The notes: generated by a model from the sequence alone, not told the origin. Positions 46,903 to 56,593 are shown, counted from the first letter of the stretch. The stretch is DNA of 64,000 nucleotides from Bifidobacterium saguini DSM 23967 (GCF_000741715.1 NZ_JGZN01000004.1:62001-126000); one strand, 5' to 3'. Program-made: numbers and translations.

Positions 46903-47154
46903 AGTGTTCCTCCAAAAAATTCCGCGCGAGGTATTGTGTTCGCGCCTTGTTCGTGGTATAAGCCTATGTGGTCATGTTGGGCTCGGCCTTGCTCAGGCCG
47001 GATATTGAGATAACCGCGTTAATACTTGTTTTTGCGTTGCTTCGTGCTGTCCGTGGATACCTTATATACTGTGTCAAGTTGCTCTTGTGCGCCGATTTCT
47101 AACATCGTGGATGATGTTTTGAGCAGCGACCACCAAGTGAGACACTTCCTCGAT

Positions 47155-47189
47155 TTGGTATTTCACTATGTGAGATGGCATAATCACAT
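47155..47189 (+). promoter_or_regulatory. IclR gene promoter with palindromic operator
   Basis: TTGGTA (47155-47160) and CATAAT (47179-47184) are 18 bases apart, putting the transcript start within a few bases of the ATG at 47195. ATGTGA (47168-47173) and TCACAT (47184-47189) form an inverted repeat with a 10-base gap over the -10 box, a good site for self-repression and for leuCD control. Confidence 0.55.
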
Positions 47190-47194
47190 GTATT

Positions 47195-48010
47195 ATGACT
47201 GATTCCCAAGAAGAACCTTTAGAAGCCGGCACCACCGCGCCCGAGTCGCTTGAGACCGCCCCTGCTGCAGCAGCCACACCTGCGTCCGACGGGGAGATTC
47301 ATTCCGGCGTTGGTGTGCTCGATAAAACCGTGAAAATTCTCGACGCGCTCGAATCCGGACCGTCCACGCTCGGCCAGCTCGTTGCCGCCACCGGCCTGGC
47401 CCGACCGACCGCACACCGTTTGGCCATTGCGCTTGAGCGCCATCGCTTCGTACTGCGCGATCAGCATGGCCGATTTGTTCTGGGCTCTCGCTTCGCCGAA
47501 CTCGCTGCAGCAGCCGGCGAGGATCGCCTGTTGACTGCCGCTGGCCCGATCCTGCAGACCCTGCTCGACCGCACCGGCGAATCCGCACAGATTTACCGCC
47601 GTCAGGGCGACCAGCGCGTGTGCATCGCCGCTGTGGAACGCGTCTCCGGTCTGCGCGATTCGATTCCGGTGGGCGCCATGCTGTCGATGGAAGCCGGTTC
47701 AGCCGCTCAAATCCTGCTGGCTTGGGAAGATTCCGAACGTCTGCACCAGGGTCTGCGTCATGCGAAGTTCACCGCCACCAAGCTGGCCGCCGTCCGCAAG
47801 CGCGGCTGGTCTGAGTCCGTGAACGAGCGCGAAGAGGGCGTGTGCTCCATCTCCGCTCCGATTCGCAACGCCTCCGGCCAGGTCATCGCTGCTATCTCCA
47901 TTTCCGGCCCGACCGGCCGTATGGGTGCAGCTCCCGGCCGCCGTTATGCTCCGCTGGTCATGGCTGCTGGCAAGTATCTGACCGAAGCCCTAGTAAAGGC
48001 CGTCCGCTAG
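47195..48010 (+). CDS. IclR-family regulator of leuCD (NdgR/LtbR-like)
   Basis: The protein has 271 residues. The N-terminal 45 residues are Ala/Pro/Glu-rich. A winged helix follows (KTVKILDALESGPSTLGQLVAATGLARPTAHRL), then the IclR effector domain (IYRRQGDQRVCIAAVERVSGLRDSIPVG to the end). Its divergent placement next to leuCD matches LtbR of Corynebacterium and NdgR of Streptomyces, which control branched-chain amino acid genes. The promoter spacing suggests a leaderless or nearly leaderless mRNA. Confidence 0.92.
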   Translation: MTDSQEEPLEAGTTAPESLETAPAAAATPASDGEIHSGVGVLDKTVKILDALESGPSTLGQLVAATGLARPTAHRLAIALERHRFVLRDQHGRFVLGSRFAELAAAAGEDRLLTAAGPILQTLLDRTGESAQIYRRQGDQRVCIAAVERVSGLRDSIPVGAMLSMEAGSAAQILLAWEDSERLHQGLRHAKFTATKLAAVRKRGWSESVNEREEGVCSISAPIRNASGQVIAAISISGPTGRMGAAPGRRYAPLVMAAGKYLTEALVKAVR

Positions 48011-48100
48011 TTCCTCTTTACTCATTGATATACAAAGGTTGCTCGCCGGAATATCCCAGTGATCAACCTTTTGTCATGCATGAGCAACTATTTGCCCGTT

Positions 48101-48258
48101 GACTGTAGGTTTTTGAACACCGACTGTAGGGAATTGAACTCTGACTGTAGGATTCCTAACGTATTTCGTTCAAAAACCTACAGTCTTTGTTGAAATTCCT
48201 ACAGTTTTTGTTCAAAAACCTACAGTCAACAGACTCAACTTACAGTCAACAGACTCAA
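48101..48258. repeat. Multi-unit GACTGTAGG repeat element, copy 2
   Basis: Three plus units begin at 48101, 48122 and 48143. Three inverted units follow at 48168-48185, 48189-48204 and 48210-48227, and a short tail repeats ACAGTCAACAGACTCAA twice (48223 and 48242). The core 48157-48185 is the exact reverse complement of 35199-35227 in copy 1. It fills the gap between the IclR gene and the phosphoesterase gene. Confidence 0.8.
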
Positions 48259-48332
48259 AGATGGTGTAGCAGCAACTCGCAATCACTCAGACTCGCCAAC
48301 AGTACAGACTGTGAACCTTCACATACCTCAAT

Positions 48333-49649
48333 TCACGGCAGATTGATGGCAATATCGTGGAATACGTCAGCCACTTTGTTCCAGAACGATGGCTTGCGCA
48401 GCAAATCGTCGCCCTCACCCTCGCCGGGCGTCGCTTGGTTCACCGCATAGGTGTACGCCTGTTTAGATGAGCTGGGCTTGCCGACGAGCTCGCCGAATTC
48501 CAACAATTGCGTACGCGGCTCATACGGGTGCCGAATATCGAATTCGATCAATCGCGTTGCACGTTTCGCTGGTGCCGGACCGTAAGTATTGAACCCGCAG
48601 GTCGGCGTGGCAATCAACGTGATTCCTTCACGCTCCCCCACAAAACCATTGCGATGATCATGGCCTGCAGCCACGGCAAAATAGCCACCGGTATCCCGCA
48701 AAATCGCAAATTCATCTGACTGATCCGGGCAAGAGATCCCCTCACCGAGATACCCGCCAGGCTGGGTGTGTTCCTCATCAAGAACGTAATAGGTATTGGC
48801 ATGATTGCGATACCCCTGCATTGCGTAAGCAGTGTTGGGTTGCACCGGCTTGAGCACATCGTAATATTCCGGCAGCGGCATGTGCTGGAATACCATCGAC
48901 TTCACCATCGGGTACGAATCAGATATCATCTCTTCCACATCCGATTCTCCGCTCAGCAATCCCGGCACTCGACGCAGAAAATCAAGCGCACGCTCAGAGG
49001 GCACTCCGAAACCGCCGCCATGCGCATAGTCTCCTGAATCCAGAATGACCAAGCCCATCACGTTGCGACTGTTTTCTACATCCCTTACTGGCAACGCCAA
49101 CGTACCCAGCTCACACGTATATATGGTCTGGTCAGGAAGCAACGCGTCAGCCGCATTAATGCAACCAGGGAATTCACGATATATGGCATCAAGCTCGGCA
49201 TTGCTTAATCCGCATTGAAAATCATGGTTGCCGTAGGTCACTACCCACGGCACTTTACGAGCTTCAAGAGGCGCCACGAATTGGGCGGTTGCCTCACGCA
49301 CCATAGTGCGCGTCTTCTCTAGAGCGCTCTCGCTAATGAAGTCTTCACTCCAGCGGCGTTTACGGAACGAACCGGCGAACGACGGACTGAATCCGGCAAT
49401 CTGATTGCCGGAGAACACCACCAAATCCGGACGCGTGGCGTCAAGGCTTGCTTCGATCAGCGCAATCGTATCTTTGGCGATTTTCGGCCCATCTTGAATG
49501 TCAGCCACCTGCAATACGCGGAATTTACCAGACGTGTGGAATTGCAGTCGGCCAAGTCGCGCGGAAATAGAAACCGGACGATCATCCCCGGCTTCGACCG
49601 GCTTGATGCGTGGCTTAAAACCTTCAGGAGCTCGCTGTGTTTCCGTCAT
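48333..49649 (-). CDS. Calcineurin-like metallophosphoesterase
   Basis: The protein has 438 residues. Metal-binding motifs occur in order: VLQVADIQDG (D-x-Q in place of D-x-H), DLVVFSGNQIAG (GNQ for GD), VTYGNHDFQCG (GNHD), VFQHMPLPEY and AVAAGHDHRNGF (GHDH). It is of the PhoD/DCR2-like group acting on phosphate esters; no signal peptide is seen, so it is cytoplasmic. TACAGT lies 7 bases before the ATG at 49649 with no ribosome site, suggesting a leaderless mRNA. The longer frame to 49859 crosses a terminator and was rejected. Confidence 0.85.
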   Translation of the reverse strand: MTETQRAPEGFKPRIKPVEAGDDRPVSISARLGRLQFHTSGKFRVLQVADIQDGPKIAKDTIALIEASLDATRPDLVVFSGNQIAGFSPSFAGSFRKRRWSEDFISESALEKTRTMVREATAQFVAPLEARKVPWVVTYGNHDFQCGLSNAELDAIYREFPGCINAADALLPDQTIYTCELGTLALPVRDVENSRNVMGLVILDSGDYAHGGGFGVPSERALDFLRRVPGLLSGESDVEEMISDSYPMVKSMVFQHMPLPEYYDVLKPVQPNTAYAMQGYRNHANTYYVLDEEHTQPGGYLGEGISCPDQSDEFAILRDTGGYFAVAAGHDHRNGFVGEREGITLIATPTCGFNTYGPAPAKRATRLIEFDIRHPYEPRTQLLEFGELVGKPSSSKQAYTYAVNQATPGEGEGDDLLRKPSFWNKVADVFHDIAINLP

Positions 49650-50126
49650 GCACACCACTGTACACATGCAATCTTGAAACAGACGGCAGTCGCGCAGGCA
49701 AAACAGGCCGTATGTACGCGCTCTGACGCACCCGCCGCGCACATACTGCCGAATAACAGCCCAATACAGGCAGTGACTGCGCGCCGCATACGTGCAGACG
49801 CGCAGTTGCTGCCTGCAGCGTCCCCACCACCATGCATCCAAGCAAAAGAAAAGGCCCACCGGAGTGGGCCTTTTCTACAAGTTCAACTTTACGAGCAGAA
49901 TCTCTGCACAACATCATCGTTGCAACGGTAAGTCTTTCCAATGCCCGTCCAACGTAACAGTCCTCGTGACCATACACTACTTGTGGGCTCTGCTCTGTTC
50001 AGTTGTTCTTGTACCTCATAATCTATTCACGTAGGTCTGATACCGCAAGTTGCATACCGCTGTTGTTCGGTTTTTATCGCAACTGTTCAATCAAACTCAG
50101 TTACATCCAATAAACGAACGGTTACT
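49650..50126. other. Gap without a convincing gene
   Basis: This stretch holds one strong hairpin (49849-49874) but no frame with a ribosome site. On the minus strand the sequence leading into the hairpin (about 50030 to 49875) could be a small RNA. That is only a possibility. Confidence 0.35.
49849..49874. terminator. Orphan terminator hairpin
   Basis: AAAAGGCCCAC and GTGGGCCTTTT form an 11-bp stem with a 4-base loop and T runs on both strands. No coding gene ends here on either strand. Confidence 0.85.
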
Positions 50127-50170
50127 TTCGATTCGAACCCGTCCAATGTTTGTTTCTGTTCGATTCGAAC
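50127..50170 (+). promoter_or_regulatory. Repeated palindromic site upstream of ppk
   Basis: TTCGATTCGAAC occurs at 50127-50138 and 50159-50170, 32 bases (three helical turns) apart. The second copy extends to the perfect palindrome GTTCGATTCGAAC. They are 105-148 bases upstream of ppk and look like a double operator. Confidence 0.55.
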
Positions 50171-50274
50171 GAATTTCCGGCGTGTCGCACACAACTTCAA
50201 CACCAACATGAACGGAGTCTGAACTCTGGCGCGTAACCGCGAATCCGGCCACACCAAAGCCTACGATGTAAGCT

Positions 50275-52512
50275 ATGGCACAGATATTTGACGCACCCTC
50301 AAAGGCAATCCTGCGAAGCCAAATCGCAGAGCACATTGCCGAAACAGACAAGAACGACCGACGCGTCGATAAGGAAGGCGAAGCTCCGCTGCCGCAGGAT
50401 CGCTTCTTCGACCGCGAACTGAGCTGGCTCAAGTTCAACCAGCGTGTGCTTGAGCTTGCAGAAAACGAAGATGTTCCGCTGCTGGAACGTGCTAACTTCT
50501 CCGCGATTTTCGCTTCGAACCTTGATGAATTCTTCATGGTCCGTGTCGCAGGCTTGAAGCGTCGTATCGATTCCGGCATCGCCGTGCCCTCCGCAGCAGG
50601 ACTGAGCCCGCGCCAGCTGCTGCGCGCTATCAGCGAAACCGCACATCGCCTGCAGGATGAGCATGCGCATTACACCATCAACACCATTCTTCCCGAGCTG
50701 GAGAAGGAACACATCGTTCTGCTGACCTGGGACAAGCTCACCCCAGCCGAGCAGGAGCGCCTCTCCCGCTACTACCGCCAGCAGGTCTTCCCCGTGCTGA
50801 CCCCGCTCGCAGTGGATCCGGCCCACCCGTTCCCGTACATCTCCGGCGGTTCCATCAACCTCGCCGTGATTGTGGAGAACCCTGCTTCTGGCAAGTCCCA
50901 CTTCGCCCGTGTCAAGATTCCGGGCAACCTGCCGCGTCTCGTGCCGGTGGACGACATGACCGACGAAGAGTCCAAGGACGAGCGTTACGGCTTCATCACG
51001 ATGGAGAAGCTCATCGCCGCTCATCTGGAATCCCTGTTCCCGGGCATGATTATCAAGGAAGCCCGCTCCTTCCGCGTGACTCGTAACGAAGATATCGACG
51101 TGGAAGAGGATGACGCCGAGAACCTGCTCAACGCTATGGAGAAGGAACTGCTGCGCCGCCGCTTCGGACCGCCAATCCGCCTGGAAATCACCGACACCAC
51201 CAGCCCGTTCCTCTCCCAGCTGCTCGCCGACCAACTCGGTGTGAGCCAGGACGAGGTGTACCGCCTGCCCAGCCCGCTGGACATGACTGTGCTCTTCGAG
51301 CTCGGTGCCGTTGACCGCCCTGACTTGAAGAACCGTCCGTTCGTACCGACCACGAACCGCCAGATCGCTGAAGTCGAGTCCTCCCGCGCACAGGATATTT
51401 TCGCCGCCATCCGCGAACGCGATATCCTGCTGCACCACCCCTACGACTCCTTCTCCACGTCGGTTCAGGCCTTTCTGGCACAAGCTGCGGCAGATCCTAA
51501 GGTCTTGGCTATCAAGCAGACGCTCTACCGAACCAGCTCCAACTCCCCGATCATCGACGCACTGATTGACGCCGCTCATGCCGGCAAGCAGGTGCTCGCC
51601 CTGGTGGAGATTAAGGCTCGTTTCGATGAGGATGCCAACATCGCCTGGGCCCGTAAGCTCGAACGCGCTGGCGTGCATGTGGTGTACGGCATCGTGGGCC
51701 TGAAGACCCACTGCAAGCTCATCGAAGTCGTACGCCAGGAGGCCGATGGTCTGCGCCGCTACTGCCATGTGGGCACTGGTAACTACAACCCGAAGACCGC
51801 CCGCCTCTACACCGATCTGGGTCTCCTGACTTGCGATCCGGTAGTCGGCCAGGATTTGACCCGCCTGTTCAACCAGCTTTCCGGTTACGCTCCGAAGTCC
51901 AGTTTCCATCGCCTGCTGGTCGCGCCGCGCACCGTGCGCACTGGCCTCATCCAGCGTATCCGCCGCGAGGAGGATGCTGCCCGCGCTGGTAAGGAAGCAT
52001 GGATCAAGATCAAGGTCAACTCCATCGTTGACGAGAAGACCATCGACGCCCTGTACCGCGCTTCTCAGGCCGGTGTGAAGATTGATATCGTCGAGCGTGG
52101 CATCTGTGCTCTGAAGCCTGGCGTTCCGGGACTTTCCGAGAACATCCGCGTGCGCTCGATTCTCGGCCGTTTCCTCGAGCACTCCCGCATCTACGCCTTC
52201 TGCAACGCCGATGGCCCGCAGATTGGCGAAGGCCCAGCTTCCGGCCCGGAGGTGTACATTGGTTCCGCTGATTTGATGCACCGTAATCTCGACCGCCGTG
52301 TGGAGGCTCTGGTTCGCGTCACCGCTCCGGAGCAAATCGACGAGCTCATCAAGTATGTGGACCTGCAGATGGCTGATTCCACCGTGAGCTGGCACATGCA
52401 GCCGGACGGCACCTATGTGCTGCACACCAAGGATGATGAAGGTCGTCCGCTGGTGGACAGCCAAGAGTACCTGATTCGCAAGCACACGCGCCGCCGCGCT
52501 TCCCATAACTGA
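50275..52512 (+). CDS. ppk: Polyphosphate kinase 1
   Basis: This 745-residue enzyme builds polyphosphate from ATP, reversibly. The N-terminal region is [29 protein letters not shown]. The catalytic histidines lie in [10 protein letters not shown] (near residue 479) and EHSRIYAF (near residue 636). [22 protein letters not shown] and [17 protein letters not shown] complete the phospholipase-D-like core. TACGAT lies 7 bases before the ATG with no ribosome site, so the mRNA may be leaderless. Confidence 0.97.
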   Translation: MAQIFDAPSKAILRSQIAEHIAETDKNDRRVDKEGEAPLPQDRFFDRELSWLKFNQRVLELAENEDVPLLERANFSAIFASNLDEFFMVRVAGLKRRIDSGIAVPSAAGLSPRQLLRAISETAHRLQDEHAHYTINTILPELEKEHIVLLTWDKLTPAEQERLSRYYRQQVFPVLTPLAVDPAHPFPYISGGSINLAVIVENPASGKSHFARVKIPGNLPRLVPVDDMTDEESKDERYGFITMEKLIAAHLESLFPGMIIKEARSFRVTRNEDIDVEEDDAENLLNAMEKELLRRRFGPPIRLEITDTTSPFLSQLLADQLGVSQDEVYRLPSPLDMTVLFELGAVDRPDLKNRPFVPTTNRQIAEVESSRAQDIFAAIRERDILLHHPYDSFSTSVQAFLAQAAADPKVLAIKQTLYRTSSNSPIIDALIDAAHAGKQVLALVEIKARFDEDANIAWARKLERAGVHVVYGIVGLKTHCKLIEVVRQEADGLRRYCHVGTGNYNPKTARLYTDLGLLTCDPVVGQDLTRLFNQLSGYAPKSSFHRLLVAPRTVRTGLIQRIRREEDAARAGKEAWIKIKVNSIVDEKTIDALYRASQAGVKIDIVERGICALKPGVPGLSENIRVRSILGRFLEHSRIYAFCNADGPQIGEGPASGPEVYIGSADLMHRNLDRRVEALVRVTAPEQIDELIKYVDLQMADSTVSWHMQPDGTYVLHTKDDEGRPLVDSQEYLIRKHTRRRASHN

Positions 52513-52577
52513 CGCACATCTAGCGTGAACGCTAACGCGAAAACACTGGTAGACTGTTAGCGGACAGATAGTAATTG

Positions 52578-52616
52578 ATGCCCGGTTTCCTGTACTCACA
52601 CAGGGAACCGGGCATC
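52578..52616 (+). terminator. Terminator of ppk
   Basis: GATGCCCGGTTTCC and GGGAACCGGGCATC form a stem of about 13 bp, followed by GTCATTTTG. Confidence 0.88.
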
Positions 52617-52674
52617 GTCATTTTGTAAGCACAAACTACGTAGCGGCAGCTGTTTTGCCCTACAATAACCAGTG

Positions 52675-53817
52675 ATGGGTAGCAATAATATGAGGCATGT
52701 CACAGAAGCCGCCGGAGGAATCATCTATCGGTGGAAGACCGCCGAGAGCCCTGCTGCAGGGCAGCACAGCACCCGGGAACAATCACCAACGAACGAATCT
52801 CCCAGCGCCGTCGACGCACAGGCGCTATCGGACTCATCGCACAACGTACTCAGCCAAATAGAACTGTGCGTAGTGCACCGGCCCAAGTATGACGATTGGA
52901 GCTGGCCCAAGGGCAAGCTTGACCCGAACGAATCGCATAGACATGCGGCCGTACGCGAAATGGGCGAGGAAAGCGGTCTGCCTGTGGCACTCGGCGCATA
53001 TTTGGGCGATGTCACCTACCCCATCGCTGAGGAAGGTGCCAAGCATCGCCACACCAAGAACATCTCAGAAGACGGCAAGCATGTGATGTTCTGGATGGCA
53101 CATCCCATCAGCACCGTGGATAATCTGCGCCGCACGCACGCGTTTGGCCCGATACATCGCGCGGATGAAGGCGAGATTGATGAAGTGCTTTGGCTGACTC
53201 CGCTGGAGGCGCGCAAGAAACTGACGCACTCCACCGATAAAGATGTTCTGGCACTGTTTGTCGACCGCGTGCAAGAGGGCGCGCTGAAGGCGCAGCCGGT
53301 GATTATTGTGCGGCATGGCAAGGCTGAGGCTCGCAAAATGTGGAAGGGTACGGATGCGAATCGTCCGATTACGCCGCGCGGAGCGGCCGCGGCTTATGCA
53401 CTCAACCCAGAGCTCGCCTGCTTCAATCCGGTTCGTCTGGCTACATCTCCTTGGCTACGCTGCCAGCAGACCTTGGAAACATTCGCTTGGGAAACCAATA
53501 GCGAAATGGTGAAGCTTGATGATTTGACCGAAGATGCATTCGCAGCCAGTCCATCAGCCGCTTGGGAATGCTTGCTCAGTGAGATTGATTTTGCACTCGA
53601 GCGCGAGCAGGGCACGGCGATTTGCATGCACCGGCCGGTGATTGGCGGCATGTTCGAACATCTGCGGGCGATGTGCCGTCCTGCGGCACTTGGCAAGCGG
53701 CTTATCGCGAAAACACCGTTCATGCCAACCGGTACAGCGGTAGCATTATTCGTTGTCAGCACTCCGGATGGCCCGGAAATCATCGATATTCAGAAGGTTC
53801 AACCGCTTGTCTACTAG
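52675..53817 (+). CDS. Nudix hydrolase fused to SixA-like histidine phosphatase (MutT1-like)
   Basis: The protein has 380 residues. The Nudix domain is at about residues 5-190, with box [23 protein letters not shown]. The second domain begins at about 205 with [10 protein letters not shown] (RHG phosphatase motif) and [11 protein letters not shown]. The same fusion in mycobacteria (MutT1) hydrolyses 8-oxo-GTP/8-oxo-dGTP and diadenosine polyphosphates. An insert of some 40 residues ([19 protein letters not shown]) sits early in the Nudix domain. TACAAT at 52661-52666 puts the transcript start on or next to the ATG at 52675. Confidence 0.92.
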   Translation: MGSNNMRHVTEAAGGIIYRWKTAESPAAGQHSTREQSPTNESPSAVDAQALSDSSHNVLSQIELCVVHRPKYDDWSWPKGKLDPNESHRHAAVREMGEESGLPVALGAYLGDVTYPIAEEGAKHRHTKNISEDGKHVMFWMAHPISTVDNLRRTHAFGPIHRADEGEIDEVLWLTPLEARKKLTHSTDKDVLALFVDRVQEGALKAQPVIIVRHGKAEARKMWKGTDANRPITPRGAAAAYALNPELACFNPVRLATSPWLRCQQTLETFAWETNSEMVKLDDLTEDAFAASPSAAWECLLSEIDFALEREQGTAICMHRPVIGGMFEHLRAMCRPAALGKRLIAKTPFMPTGTAVALFVVSTPDGPEIIDIQKVQPLVY

Positions 53818-54619
53818 GCCCGCATTCCCTGATTCCTCCAATTCTTCGGCTGCAGCTGCGGCCGCGCATGCCGCCTCGCATGGCTCTGGTTTAGGACCCG
53901 GCTTTGGTTCGCTGCGCGCGGCAGGTGCTGCGTTCAGCCCGGCTCGCATGGGTTCGCTACGCCCGTCACGCCCAGCTCAGCTCGATCCTGCTGTGGCCGA
54001 TGGCTTGGCAGGCGGCATGGATCCGCAGGCACTCAGCGAGATGAGCCATTTGTCTGCCGCAGCATTGCTGGATCGCGTGCGGCATAGCGAAGATCCAGAA
54101 GTCGTGCAACGCGTATTGACTTTGGTGGAAACCGTCGGCGTGGACGAGATTGCGGAACTGTGGAGCGATGCTGAACCAGATTCGCTGCCAGGCGTGCTGT
54201 GGCGACTCTATATGCTGCGCACTTGGATGCGTAAGAATCGTGATTCGATTGCACAACTGTGGCGACTCGGTGAGCCGGTAGCCACCACGGCTTCGGCAAT
54301 CGCCGGCGTGGATCAGGCGCCTACTGAAGACGATATTGTACGACTTGCTGATTCAATCCTTTCCGGTGCGTTCGTGGGCGATTTTGCTGTGGCATTGGAG
54401 CGTGCGGCCGCGTTCACGGATGTGGTGGCGCTGGGATTGCGTGTGGCGGCAAAGCGGAGTACTCCTGCCGGGGCGGAGCTGACGGCAAAGCAAGATACGG
54501 GCACGACGCATCCAGCGACTCGAGCAGCCCGGCTGCTGCATACTTCAGCCAACCTGATGACCACCGCACGTACATTCGAGCAGGGTGCTCATCTCTGGCG
54601 TCGCGGTCGGCTGGAGTAA
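53807..54619 (+). CDS. Conserved protein of unknown function
   Basis: About 270 residues. The first 60 are Ala/Ser/Gly-rich. The rest looks helical ([41 protein letters not shown], then [16 protein letters not shown] and [23 protein letters not shown]). No membrane segment or catalytic motif is seen, and I do not recognise the family. A TTG at 53807 with AGAAGG upstream gives an 11-base overlap with the Nudix gene; an ATG at 53753 is also in frame. The overlap suggests co-expression. Confidence 0.65.
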   Translation: MSTRPAFPDSSNSSAAAAAAHAASHGSGLGPGFGSLRAAGAAFSPARMGSLRPSRPAQLDPAVADGLAGGMDPQALSEMSHLSAAALLDRVRHSEDPEVVQRVLTLVETVGVDEIAELWSDAEPDSLPGVLWRLYMLRTWMRKNRDSIAQLWRLGEPVATTASAIAGVDQAPTEDDIVRLADSILSGAFVGDFAVALERAAAFTDVVALGLRVAAKRSTPAGAELTAKQDTGTTHPATRAARLLHTSANLMTTARTFEQGAHLWRRGRLE

Positions 54620-54973
54620 GCACGGCAGAGCCTTACGCGTCCGGCGTGCCAACATCAAGGCGCACGCTATACTAGGGATTCGCGTCGGGCCGTGCTTAAG
54701 CCCCGGGCTCCATTTTTTGCCGCCGCGAGCGGCCCTTGCGCCGACAGGCGCTTTCGCGGCTCGACGCTTCACACTTTCTTTAATGCACTACGCAAGGGCC
54801 TCGAGCCCCTCCGGTCCTGCAATTAAGGACTTCGCTCACGCGAAGACTCAACATCACCCTCGCTCGGCTATCGCCTCACTCAGGCTGTCGCTACGGACAG
54901 CACGCCGTGCTGTCCGCTTCACGCTCCAGCCCTTGCGCCGACAGGCGCTTTCGCGGCTCGACGCTTCACACTT
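54620..54973. other. Repeat-filled gap before the DUF4143 gene
   Basis: No gene is seen in these 354 bases. They hold a small hairpin AGCCC/GGGCT with six T (54711-54718), two direct repeats and a family 2 palindrome, all described separately. Confidence 0.55.
54732..54973. repeat. 44-bp direct repeats enclosing a family 2 palindrome
   Basis: About 44 bases beginning CCCTTGCGCCGACAGGCGCT recur at 54732-54775 and 54929-54973, 197 bases apart. Between them lies GGACAGCACGCCGTGCTGTCC (54895-54915), matching the block at 9411-9475. The second copy ends at the stop of the DUF4143 gene. Confidence 0.7.
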
Positions 54974-56284
54974 CTAAGCGCCCAAAGTTGCGATAGGCAC
55001 AACAAGAATGCCGTCATTACGCCGATAAGCTTTATTGCCACGGCCAGTAAGAAACATCATAAATTCTGGTTCACGAACTTGAGCCAGAGGATTACCGCAT
55101 ATTTTATGACGGAATGATATGAGCTTATTCGCATTTTCATCAGTGACTTTGAGATCGCTGAGCTTGATTTCAATAGCTCCCCAGCGACCATCAGACAGTT
55201 CAATGACAGCATCGACTTCCAAACCCTTATCATCACGGTAATACGTAATGCGGTTGCCGGCACCCGGCATAGACGACAAATACACGTTAAGATCGCGGAT
55301 ACACAGGGTTTCAAATAAATCGCCGAGTGTTTGCGTATCGCGCATCAACGTTGCCGGAGACGCGCCCAATACCGCAGCCGGCAATGATGGATCCACAAAA
55401 TACCTTTTGGGCTTGGTTCGCACACGACTTTTAGCCCGGAGTGGCGGTTCCCAGCCTTCTAAATCCGCCAATAGGTACAAATCCTTCAGCATTTCCATAT
55501 AACTTTTCACGGTCTGCGTATCGGGCTCACGACGTTCATCGCCATATGCCATGTCTGCAGCCAAAGTTGTATATTTCGGTGCTTGTGAAATATTTACAGC
55601 GAGCGCTCGCATCAAAGCCCGTGCAGTGCCAGCGCTCCTGTTCATCTTCGGCACACTGATATCCAACACGCTCTTGATATATTCACCCGGAATTTCCAAG
55701 GCGAATTCATCGTCTAGCCCAAGGTTCGCAGGCCATCCGCCTCTGCAGCACCATCTAGCAATATCTTCGATGCTTGTTTCGCGCTCTGCCGGGTGGAATT
55801 TGCCTTCAAATAAACCTGACAAACTTATCGCTCCCGTGGAATCTCCGGATTCCGCCAAGCTCATAGGCCACATACGCACGCGAGCGATACGCCCAGTTCC
55901 ACTGTGGTGAATAGCCTCACTGTCTTTGGGAATAGCCGAACCCGTAAGAATCAACTGGCCTTTACGGTTCGCATTGTCGTCAATATGGCGGCGTGCGGCA
56001 TCCCAAATCTGCGGCACGTCTTGCCACTCATCCACCAGATGAGGTTCTTCGCCCATTAAAACCAGCGCGGGATCAGTCTGGGCTGCTGCAAACGTAGCAC
56101 TATCATCCAATCGGTCGGCACTTCGCGATTGTGAAAGAGCAGTCCACGTCTTTCCGCACCATTTAGGCCCAACAATTTCCACCCCGCCGAAAGCTTTCAG
56201 CAACGTACTCAATCTACTGTCGACCACGCGAGGGCGATAATTAGGCTGGAACAGGGTGCCTCCGAGATTACCCGATTCGTTCAT
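54974..56284 (-). CDS. AAA ATPase with DUF4143 domain
   Basis: The protein has 436 residues. The N-terminal AAA_14 domain has a Walker A region VEIVGPKWCGKTWTALS, Walker B PHLVDEWQDVPQIWDAAR and sensor LILTGSA. The C-terminal DUF4143 part (SYMEMLKDLYLLADLEGWEP..., RYFVDPSLPAAVLG) includes a nuclease-like VDAVIELSDGRWGAIEIKLS with D, E and K of a PD-(D/E)xK site. The family is mobile among bacteria and of unknown role. Codon use is less GC-biased than in neighbours, which suggests transfer. Flanking repeats and upstream iterons support this. ATTAG/GGAGATTAGAC precedes the start at 56284. Confidence 0.85.
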   Translation of the reverse strand: MNESGNLGGTLFQPNYRPRVVDSRLSTLLKAFGGVEIVGPKWCGKTWTALSQSRSADRLDDSATFAAAQTDPALVLMGEEPHLVDEWQDVPQIWDAARRHIDDNANRKGQLILTGSAIPKDSEAIHHSGTGRIARVRMWPMSLAESGDSTGAISLSGLFEGKFHPAERETSIEDIARWCCRGGWPANLGLDDEFALEIPGEYIKSVLDISVPKMNRSAGTARALMRALAVNISQAPKYTTLAADMAYGDERREPDTQTVKSYMEMLKDLYLLADLEGWEPPLRAKSRVRTKPKRYFVDPSLPAAVLGASPATLMRDTQTLGDLFETLCIRDLNVYLSSMPGAGNRITYYRDDKGLEVDAVIELSDGRWGAIEIKLSDLKVTDENANKLISFRHKICGNPLAQVREPEFMMFLTGRGNKAYRRNDGILVVPIATLGA

Positions 56285-56326
56285 TGTCTAATCTCCTTAG
56301 CCGGTCAACATAGTTCACTATCACGG

Positions 56327-56404
56327 TTTTACACCGTTTACATTCCGTGTTTTACACCATTTGAATTCATTATTTTACACCTCATATATTCCATGTTTTG
56401 CACC
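56327..56404 (-). promoter_or_regulatory. Four iterons at exact 23-bp spacing upstream of the DUF4143 gene
   Basis: TTTTACACC occurs at 56327, 56350 and 56373, and TTTTGCACC at 56396, each 23 bases from the last. On the coding strand this is GGTGTAAAA. The intervals are AT-rich and share ATTCC or ATTCA. The array begins 43 bases upstream of the start codon and should be a multi-site operator, possibly bound by the ATPase itself. Confidence 0.7.
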
Positions 56405-56428
56405 ACACAACTATTTGTCAAATACAAA

Positions 56429-56474
56429 ATGGGTGGTGCTTCTGCCTCATTATTCAGGCAGGAGCACCACCCAT
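56429..56474 (-). terminator. Terminator of the PAP2 phosphatase gene
   Basis: ATGGGTGGTGCT and AGCACCACCCAT, extended by CTGCCT/AGGCAG, form a stem of about 18 bp. On the minus strand TTTTGTATTTG follows. It lies 120 bases past the phosphatase stop. Confidence 0.88.
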
Positions 56475-56593
56475 TACATAGTCAGTATTGACTTCTGAGA
56501 GACTGCTGCACAGTAGGGCTCTGCACAGCGCACTATCTCACAACAACAGTGCGCCAAAGTGCGCAATCATACTGCAATCTCAATGATTCAGAG

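Noticed and set aside
46903..47194. Leucine leader peptide or T-box before leuC
   Set aside because: I looked for a run of Leu codons and a T-box core and found neither.
49624..49977. 117-codon minus-strand frame
   Set aside because: It passes straight through a strong terminator hairpin and into the start of the phosphoesterase gene in another frame.
50299..52599. 766-codon open frame on the minus strand
   Set aside because: Antisense to ppk with no recognisable motif or ribosome site.
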